A stretch of 22,186 nt of DNA from Baffinella frigidus (Eukaryota > Cryptophyceae > Cryptomonadales > Baffinellaceae): the NCBI GenBank assembly GCA_026770585.1, contig MU646386.1:175925-198110 (forward strand), read 5' to 3'. This document shows positions 12,101 to 21,100 of the stretch, in pieces. The first letter of the stretch is position 1; each line of letters starts with the position of its first letter. A model generated the notes under the pieces. That model did not search any database. It saw nothing but the letters and a program-made list of their open reading frames with translations, and was not told the origin of the DNA. The translations under genes were made by a program, and so were the position numbers.

Positions 12101-15100
12101 CTCAGCTCTTGATCTCTCCGTTCTGCCGTCCGTGATTTGGGGGTCAGAGTTTCAGAGTTTAGGGGTTAGGGGGAGCAACCAGGCTGTGTTCCCCTGCCGA
12201 GAGAGAGAGAGAGACCGTGATTAACACCAACGCGGCCGCCATGTATGCACCCCCACACAGGCTATGTCTGGCACCTGTGAGAGAGATTCTTGCGCGACAA
12301 ACGCAAGGGGAGGGGGTCAGGAGGGCTTTTTGTATGTGCTTTACACGAGTGGATTTGGAAGGCGTGATGCTTTACACAAGTGGGTTTAGGGTCAAGCGAG
12401 TTACGGTGTCGAGCATCAAGCGCCGTTCAGTCTTCCCGTGTTAACAACACAGGGCGACACCTGAACGCGGTGTCAAGCTTTCACGAGAGGAGTGGGCACG
12501 AACATTAGAGATAGGACCCTACGGTAGGCAATCGCGTAGGAGCATAGGGGGTTTCCTACGGATAAGGTAACGGAAAGTCGGTGGATTATCCACCAAACAT
12601 CCCTTCGTAGCCCGCTGCTTGTGGGCACGAACCTGGGACGTGAACACCTTGGCGGCGCCTCGGTACACCGCGCGGCACGGCAGCCCGTCCAGCGACGCTG
12701 CAGCCCTGTGAGAAGGCACGACGCTCTCACTTAGAGGTCGCTGAAAAGAGAGGAAGGAAATCGAGTAGTCTTTTAGTCCCGACTCTGTTCTCGGAGCCGA
12801 AGCGATGGATGGGTTGTTCTTCTTCACAAGAAATCCTGCAACACTGCAGAGTACGGCAGCCCGTCGAGCGACGCTGCAGCTCTGCGGTCACGGGCAGAAT
12901 CTGAGACTTTCTAAACCCTTGGTTTCACGGACACACTCGAAAAGAATCTCAACCTTCCCCGGCCCTGTTGCAGCAGCCTAAAAGACCGAAAAGAGTTTCA
13001 AAACTTTACAAAGAATGTTGTTCTACACGAATGTTTGAATGTGTACAATACTTGCAGACCGCCGCGGTACACTGCGCGGCACGGCAGTCGAGCGACGCTG
13101 GAGACCTATTCCCGATCGGTACGGACAGGGGATACTCGCCAGGAATGACACGCGCCGTGTTTTCGCCAGTTGCGTTACACGTGACCCGGGGTTTGGGGTT
13201 TGGGGTTGGGAGTTTGGGGTTTGGGGTGCGAAGGTTGGGGTTTAGGATTGAGGGTTGCGGGTTTAGGGCTTACTAGGGTTTGGGGTTTAGAGTTTAGAGT
13301 TTACCGGCGGAGTTTGGCGTCCTCGGAGTCGTCGAGGTGGAAGAGAAACTCGTCGAGTGAAACGAACCTGCGTTCAGGATACAGGTTGTGAGGACTACGC
13401 AACGATGACCTGTGCACCAAATCCCTCTGTTTTTAAAGTCAACTCGCCTTCAATCGCCCACAAATCTGTCAACTTATCCGGATTCCGGATTAAAATATTT
13501 TTTAGAAGTGCAGGAATAATAGACAGACTCAACTAAAATACACCTGTTTGATACACAGGCCATCGTTGCGTGGGATGATACAGGCCATGAACATCATACA
13601 GGTTATGAGCTCCTAAAGCTTAACCACTCTTACCCCTAACCCCTCAACGCTCAACCCGAAGTATCCTGAACAGGTGATAAAGAGTCTACAGGTTATGAGG
13701 TCCTTTACCCTGCACCCTAACCCCGAACCCCTATCCCTTAACCCTCAACCATAGCCCCTAACCCCAAAACCTAAACCAGACGCACTGAACCTGCGAGGAC
13801 GCGAGGTCAGTAGGTTAAAACCCAAACCCTAAACCCTACCACTTGGTAGGCTACGGGGCACGTCCCTCCCCGGAAATCTAGAGAGGGACGTGACACATTT
13901 CTGGCTTTTGGCGTGTTTCTTGGGCAAGAATTCAATAATTAACTTAGGCATGGTTCCTCGTAGTGTTCCGAGCGGTGCTGAGTGGCCCCGACATCGACAC
14001 GTTTCCCGAACAACGTCTCCACCGATTCGACCGAGACGGGCGGGGCGTGTTTGTACCACCACACAGCGGGCTACAAGGGGATTGTCGGGCTCTGAGAGCC
14101 CGATTTTCCGTTCCGTAGGAACCCCCCCCATGTCCCTACGGATTGCCTACCGTAGGGTCCTAGGTCTTATCGCTTAAGGGTTATTCGAAATCCCTTCAAC
14201 GCCCGCTGTGTGGTAGGGTGACTAAACCAGAAAGGGTGTGAAACAGCTAAAGATTAATTTAGTCAACATGCGTCACGCAATTCAGCGGATGGGTCGTGTT
14301 TGGCAACTTTCGACAAGGAAGGGCCCAAAACTTTTGAATGTTGACTTTTGAATGACCCCCCTTAGAGCCCTGAGTGGGGCCGCACCCGTCACTGTTGACG
14401 TCCATGCGGTTGACTATTTCCCCCAGCATGCCAGGCCCGACCACCAGTCCTGCGACCGTTGGAGTCAAAACGTCAGTCCTGCGACTGTTCGAGTGGAAAC
14501 GCCAGCGTACAGGTTATGAGGTCCTTTCCGCTGCGACGGTTCGAAGACGTCGCTTTCGGACACTACTTTAGACGTGATGGTGGTCAATCAAAAGTTGCCG
14601 TAAGGGCAGGTTCCCGGAAATTCCGGGAAGTTGGCAAAAGTTGACTCGAGGCCTCATGGGAGTGAACTTTTGCGATTGACCCCCTTCCCGTCTAGCGTAG
14701 CGTGACCCACGAACGAGATGTAACCCAACGTTTGAAACGGCAGCGCTGCAACGCTTCGGATCGAGAGACGTCAGCTCTGCACCGATTTGGGTCCAAACGG
14801 CAGTGCGGCGACTGTCCAGCTCTGCCTGAGTTTCATTCCGGCCCGTCCTTGCAACTATTTAAAAACAGAAATCCAGTACAAAAGGACGAACAGAAAGCCT
14901 TTTGGACGAGCCAGAATAAAACTGAGACATACCTAGACTGTTCGGGCTCAGGGGTCGCCGGATTGGCGGAGGAGCTCTTCAAGACCCTGGCGGCACTCGG
15001 CGCCAGACGGCCATCCCTCACTCGGGTTGGCAGACTATTCTGGAGTGGACACGCCGGGGTTCCGGTGCAAACCAGTCACGTTTTCCCGTGCTCGCCAGAT

Positions 15101-18100
15101 TGGCGAGCCCAAACAGACTGCGACAGAGCTACCCAACGCACCGGATTGGCGGAGGAGTTGTTCGAGGCCCTGGCGGCACTCGGCGCCAGACAGCCGTCCG
15201 TCCCCGTCGGTGTCCATTGACGCGAATGACTTGTACAGAGCACGTGCCCCTGCCCCAACCCTTCGTCAGTGCATTGCTAAATTTGGCCGGAAGTTTGGTG
15301 CCAAAGTCAACCCCCATGCAAACTGTCAACTTCGGGATTTGAAGACGCCAGATTGGAATGACTTGTACAACGCGCGCGCCCCTGCCCACCGCACCGTCAG
15401 TTAGCAAAAGACCCACACCTGGTAAAGTATTCGGGGGAAACTGTGGGAAGGGAATGGAGTGTGAATGTTGGGAAGCATCTAGTGGCACTCGGATCTGAAG
15501 CCCGCGGTAGTGCGGTTATCAGATCTAGTGCGGTTTTCGGACCGGTTGGCCACAAAAATAATCAAACCGGTCTCAAACAGTGGCAACTTGACAGTCTAGT
15601 ACCAGCATGGTCAACTTTTGGCGTTGCTCCATTCTTTTCACGCGGCCAACAGATGCGAAAACCACGCTACCTGTTTCGCCCTCGGCCGTCTTGAGCGATC
15701 GGCCCTTGAGGGACGCAACCTCCGTGCACACCTGCACAGCACGGCACACACCCGGGTTGTCAACGTCGTATCGCCGTTGGACTACGGTTCCTAGGCCCAC
15801 GTCGCTTGTAGGTGTTGGACTACGGTTCCTGTGCCCAAGTCGCTTGTAGTGTTGACAATCCGAGTGTACGCCGCACAACTAGCACCACATGAGCCTGGAA
15901 AATCGTCCACAGTCCTGCGGTGGCCTAAACCCTGACCCTTGCTCCTTAAACCTAAACCCTCATCCCTAATCCCCAATCCCTGAACCCCACAAATCCATAA
16001 GCCTCGTAACCTGGCGAAGCTTCTTCTCGATCTCAGCGACTGTCTCCATCTCCCGGCACGCCTCCCCCCCCCCTAAACCCTAACCCCTAACCTCCAACCC
16101 AAAACCCCTAAACCCTGGGGGGCATAACCCTAAATCTCGGGCCTCGTAACTTGACATAGCTTCTTTTCTCAAAAATAGCACCACAGAAGCCTGAAACGTG
16201 TCAACAGTCCTACCCTAGACCCTAAATCCATGAGCCTCGTAACCTGGCGAAGCTTCTTCTCGATCTCAGCGACTGTCTCCATCTCCCTGTACGACCCCCC
16301 CCCCGACATTTCGGAGAAAAAAACGTTTTTTTAAATTGACGGGAAAAGCCAATTGGGCTTTCTAGAATGTTCTTACGACCCGGAGGAAAATCCCCCCCGA
16401 CAAGGTGTCGGTTGCAGCTCAGCAGTTCCGCGGACTCATAACCCTAGACCCTACACCAATGAGCCCAGCAACCTGGCGAAGCTTTTTCTCGATCTCAGCG
16501 ACTGTCTCCATCTCCCGGTACGACGCCCCCCCCGACTCCGCCTGGGATTAAGGTCGAGGGCTCAGAGTTTCGCCCACAGAATCACCTGCGCCAGCCCGAC
16601 CAAAAATCCGCGCGAAATGTCGGTTAATAAGATGTTTTTGTAACTGCACAGAGCATTTGTAATTATTAGTGTTCGTGGAACTGATAATTAGTGTTCGTGG
16701 TACTAATTATTGGTACCACAAACATGAATGGGCCGACTGCCTCCATCTCCCGGTACGACGCACTCCCCGACTCCGCCTGGGATTAAGGTTGGGGGTTCAA
16801 GGTTTCGACACCGTAAGGGTTTAGGTTAAACACCGTAAGGTTTTAACACCGTACGGTTTTAGGATTCGAACACCGTAGGGTTTTAGGATCTGAACACCGT
16901 AAGGTTTTAGGTTTCAACACCGTAAGGTTTCAACTCCGCAAGGTTTTAGGATAAATGGTTCAGGTTTCAGGGTTTGGGGTCTGGGGTGTAGGGTTTGGTG
17001 TTTGAGGTTCAAGGTTTGGGCCTCCCGGTACGCCCCCCCCCCCCGACTCTGGCTGGGATTAAGGCTTGGGAGTTAGGGTTTCGCACACAGAATCGCCTGC
17101 GTCAACCACGCGGTGGGCTTCGAAGGTCGACCGAAAATCCGCGCGAAATCTCGGTTAATAAGATGTCCTTGTACTGTACAGAGTAATTGTGAATTAGCAC
17201 CACGAACATGGATGGGCCGACTTCATCCGGGAACAAGTATTTTGAATTTTTAAAATATGAACGAAAATTACGACACAATTGCTTCGGACGTGACCCGTTG
17301 TGTAGTAATTTTCATATCCGGCTTTTAAGATAAAAATCCTTGTTCCAGGATGAGACTGTCTCCATCTCCCGGTACGCACCCCCCCCCCCACCGAATCCGC
17401 CGGCATTAGTGTTGAGGGTTTGGGGCCTAGGGTTGAGGGTTTATGTCGCATCTCTCCCCCTAGCGTGAAGCGGTCGTGTTTGTCAACTTATTAAATCTCG
17501 CTTTTCACCGTTTGGGGTTTGAGGTTTGGGCCTCCCGGTAGTCATTCCCGCAGGAATCTCCTTGGGATTTAGGGTGTCAGTTGTTTCGAGTTTGGGGTTT
17601 GGGGCGGACGCCGGCATCCGTGTTGATAAATGTGGGCTACACGCTGTTTTGTGACTTAACTTTTACGCCTACTTCCGGCAACACAGTGAGCTTCGAAGGA
17701 AACTTCGACCGAGACTCCGGTCGAAATACCGATGGATAAGATGTCTTCGTACTGAGCGATTCTCAATTAGTACCACGAAACTGGATGGACTGATGTGCGA
17801 AGCCCACTGTGTGGGTGTTCAGGGTTTCGGGTTTCGGGTTTAGAGGGTTGTCTCTGCGGCGCGGAAAATGACGGTTTTGGGGGGTTATAGGGTTGAGGGT
17901 TAGGTGTTTAGGGTGTGGGGTTGGGGGTTTGGGTTGTAGGGGGTGTCTCTGCGGCGCGGAAAATGACGTGGTTTGGGGGGTATAAGGTTCAGGGTTTCGG
18001 GTTTCGGGTTTCGGGTTTCGTGTTTCGTGTTTCGTGTTTCGTGTTTCGTGTTTCGTGTTTCGGGTTTTGGGTTTCGTGTTTCGTGTTTCGTGTTTCGTGT

Positions 18101-21100
18101 TTCGGGTTTCGTGTTTCGGGTTTCGTGTTTCGTGTTTCGTGTTTCGTGTTTCGGGTTTCGTGTTTCGGGTTTCGTGTTTCGTGTTTCGTGTTTCGTGTTT
18201 CGGGTTTGAGGGGATTGCCTCTGCGGCGCGGAAAATGACTTCGACTGCCTCGTCGTGCTGCTTTTGCGCCATGTCCTGGTTTAGGGTCGAGGGTTTAGGG
18301 CTTAGGGCTTAGGGCTTAGGGTTCAGGGTTTAAGGTTTGGGGGTTAGGGGTTAGGGGTTAGGGGTTAGGGGTTGAGGGTTCGGAGTTAGGGTTTAGGGTT
18401 TAGGGTTTAGGGTTCAGGGTTGAGGGTTGAGGGTTGAGGGTTTAGGGTTTAGGGTTTAGGGTTTAGGGTTTAGAATTTAGGGTTTAGACGCCAGCAAAAC
18501 AACCTCTTGACGAATCGTGAAAGCGGATTCAGACCCCTAGTCGCAGCGTGAAGGTGGCTCTCGTTCACAGGCTGGAGCTTCACCAGCCTCTTGACACTAG
18601 CTACTGAGCCCTTGACTGGGGGGGGGGCAATTGATGGGTGCCCCTGCGAGCTGGCGTTTCACCAAAGCTTCAATTATGGTTCAGGGGTTGGCGTTTCGGG
18701 TCTAGGGTTCAGGAGTTAGGTTCAAGGATTTGGGGTTCAGGGGTCAGGGTTAGGGTTTGGGGTTTGGGGTTTGGGGTTTGGCGGCTAAGGTTCAGGGTTT
18801 AGGCTGGTGAGGGAGGGTTCAGGGTTTAGGGTTTAGGGTTTAGGGTTTAGGGTTTCGGGTTCTTTCTCACCAGCTGGAGCCTGGCAAACGCGACGTCCTT
18901 CACCGCGTCGGAGGGTTAGGGGGTAGGAGGTAGCGTTTGGGGGCTCGGGTTTGAGGTTTGGGGTTTAGGCTACATGGTTTAGGGTTTAGGGTTTAGGGTT
19001 TAGGGTTTAGGGTTTAGGGTTTAGGGTTTAGGGCTTAGGGTTTAGGGTTTAGGCAAAAGGGTTTGGGGTTTAGGGTGTGATCACCAGCTGGAGCTTGGCA
19101 AACGCGACGTCCTTCACCGCGTCGGAGGGTTTGGGGGTAGGGGGTGGCGTTAGGGGGCTCGGGTTCGAGGTTTAGGGTTTAGACTACAGGGTTTAGGGTT
19201 TAGGGTTTCGGGTTTCGGGTTTAGGGTTTAGGGTTTAGGATTTAGGGTTTAGGTTTTAGGGTTTAGGGTTTGGGGTTTAGGGTTTGATCACCAGCTGGAG
19301 CTTGGCAAACGCGACGTCCTTCAACGAATCGGAGGGTGAGGGGGTAGGGGGTAGCGTTAGGGGGCTCGGGTTCAAGGTTTAGGGTTTAGACTACAGGGTT
19401 TTGGGTTTGATCACCAGCTGGAGCTTGGCAAACGCAACGTCTTTGACCGCGTCGGCGATTCCCTTATGTGCCTTCTTGAGCGCCTAGTTTAGTGGTGAGG
19501 GTGTGGTGTTTAGGGTGTAGGGTTCAGGGTGTAGAGTTTAGGGTTGAACGTGTGGTATTTATGGTTTGGGGGATTGGGTGTGGGGTTTGGGGTTTGGGGT
19601 TTGGGGTTTGGGGTTGAGAGTGTAGAGTTTGGGGGTTTGGGTTTGGGTTTAGGGTTTAGGGATTGGTGTTTAGGGGCTGCGGTTTAGGGTTTTGGGTTTT
19701 GGGTCAGGGTTTAGGGTTGATGGTCGAGGGGTTCGGGGTCAGGGTTCAGGGTTCAGGGGGTTAGGAGTGCCTTGGCGTCCGCGGCAGGAGAGTCGATAAT
19801 CGTCTTGTTAATGCGGATAGCCTTCTCCGCCCCGTCCATCTTGCTCTGCGCGAAATAGCATATACTAGTTAGCGTTGGGGGAAATATATGAAGGTTTGGC
19901 GTTGGGGGAAATATATGAGGGTTTACGGTTAGAGGACATATATTAGGGTTTAGGGTTAGGGGGTGAGGGTTCAGGGTTTTGACATCGGATAAAGGAGAGT
20001 CGATCATCGCCTTGTTGGTGCGGACTGCCTTCTCTTCCTCTATCCGTTAAGTGGCCAGGGGGTCTTAAAACACCCACGCCAGGTCCTAGGCAGGTCCTAG
20101 GGCCATACGGTAGAGCGTATGAGCCTACTGGCCACTTCAGGGATAAGGCAACATGGTGTTGGATGAGCACATTGGCGGCGGTCTCCTACCCCCTACCCCC
20201 AACAACCCACCCCCCACCCCCTACACCTTCCACCCTACACCCTACACCCTGCACCCAGAACCCTACACCATACACCCTACACCCTGCACCCTACACTCTA
20301 CACCCTACACCCTACACCCTGCACCCTACACCCTGCACCCCACACCCCCACACCCCTACACCTTCCACCCTACACCCTACACCCTACACCCTACACCCCG
20401 CACCCTACACTCTACACCTTACAAACGTACACCCCAACGCCACCGGCGCGGATCGTGTGGCATCCGCGCTCTCGGACTATCCTTAAGTTGACACGCTGAT
20501 TCCATCGTACACATCCGTCAACTTTAGAGCGGGAAACAGTCCGGGAAGGCCAAATTGGTGAGACAAAATAGACAGAGACAGAGCTAGAAATCTCCACCCC
20601 CTCAAACGCCACCTGCGCAGATTCTCAAGTTGACACGCTGATTTACTCGTACAAATTCGACAACTTTGGAGCGAAAGGGTGCAAAGTGGACAGATGAAAT
20701 AGACTGAGACCTGCGCGGATCCGGCGGCGGCCTGAAACTTTGCGCGGAGCCACACAGCGGGCTACGAAAGGCTTTTCGGCCCAAATCGGGCCACCTTTCC
20801 GTTACCTTATCCGTAGAAACCCCCCTATATCCCTACGGGTTACCTACCGTAGGGTCCTAGGTCTCATCGCTTGGGGCACCTGCGCGGATCTGGCGGCGGC
20901 TTGGAACTTAGCGCGGAGCAAATTCGCGGCGGCCTCCACTTTCTTCTTCGCCTCCTTTGCGTGCACGTTCGACAACTCTTTCGTGGCGCTGTCCTGCACC
21001 ACCTGATTTAGGGTTTAGGGTTTACATATGGTGGATTTGTTAAGGGTGTATGAGCGTACCGGCATGGGATCAGGGTGTATGGTTTGGGGTTTAGGGTTCC

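Larger units (their letters stand above)
13368..14385 (-). other. Intron splitting the EF-hand 2 loop
   Basis: About 1 kb. Contains the 14059-14213 element, an inverted-orientation CCCTAAA array (about 13622-13850), several copies of TACAGGTTATGAGGTCC and remnants of family A. No exon is seen. Confidence 0.7.
16542..18218 (-). other. Longest intron (exon 6 to exon 7)
   Basis: About 1.7 kb with no further convincing exon. It is built from four 5'-end copies of exon 7 (near 16728-16792, 17028-17058, 17347-17405 and 17522-17568), each followed by intron-derived sequence with the AAATCCGCGCGAAAT element core, plus heptamer arrays and fold-back elements. An unrecognised short exon cannot be excluded. 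Confidence 0.6.

Noticed and set aside
14702-15220. Plus-strand open frame of 172 codons
   Set aside because: It is antisense to the exon 9 EF-hand and its copy; the repeated AEELF-ALAALGARQPS part is the complement of the EF-hand coding sequence and of an inserted element.
16800-16955. CRISPR array
   Set aside because: Units are short, variable and without unique spacers, in a clearly eukaryotic intron.
17763-18312. Long frames on both strands (FRVSCFVF and KHETRNT repeats)
   Set aside because: Produced by the seven-base TTTCGTG array, which has no stop in several frames; only the 19 codons of exon 6 inside it are supported.
18500-18620. Exon reading VKLQPVNESHLHAATRGLNP
   Set aside because: Open over about 40 codons but no convincing acceptor or donor in a compatible phase; part of it is a remnant of the exon 5 tail.
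20153-20491. Thr/Pro/Tyr-rich plus-strand frames
   Set aside because: Translation of the CCCTACA heptamer array; no start context, splice signal or non-repeat sequence.
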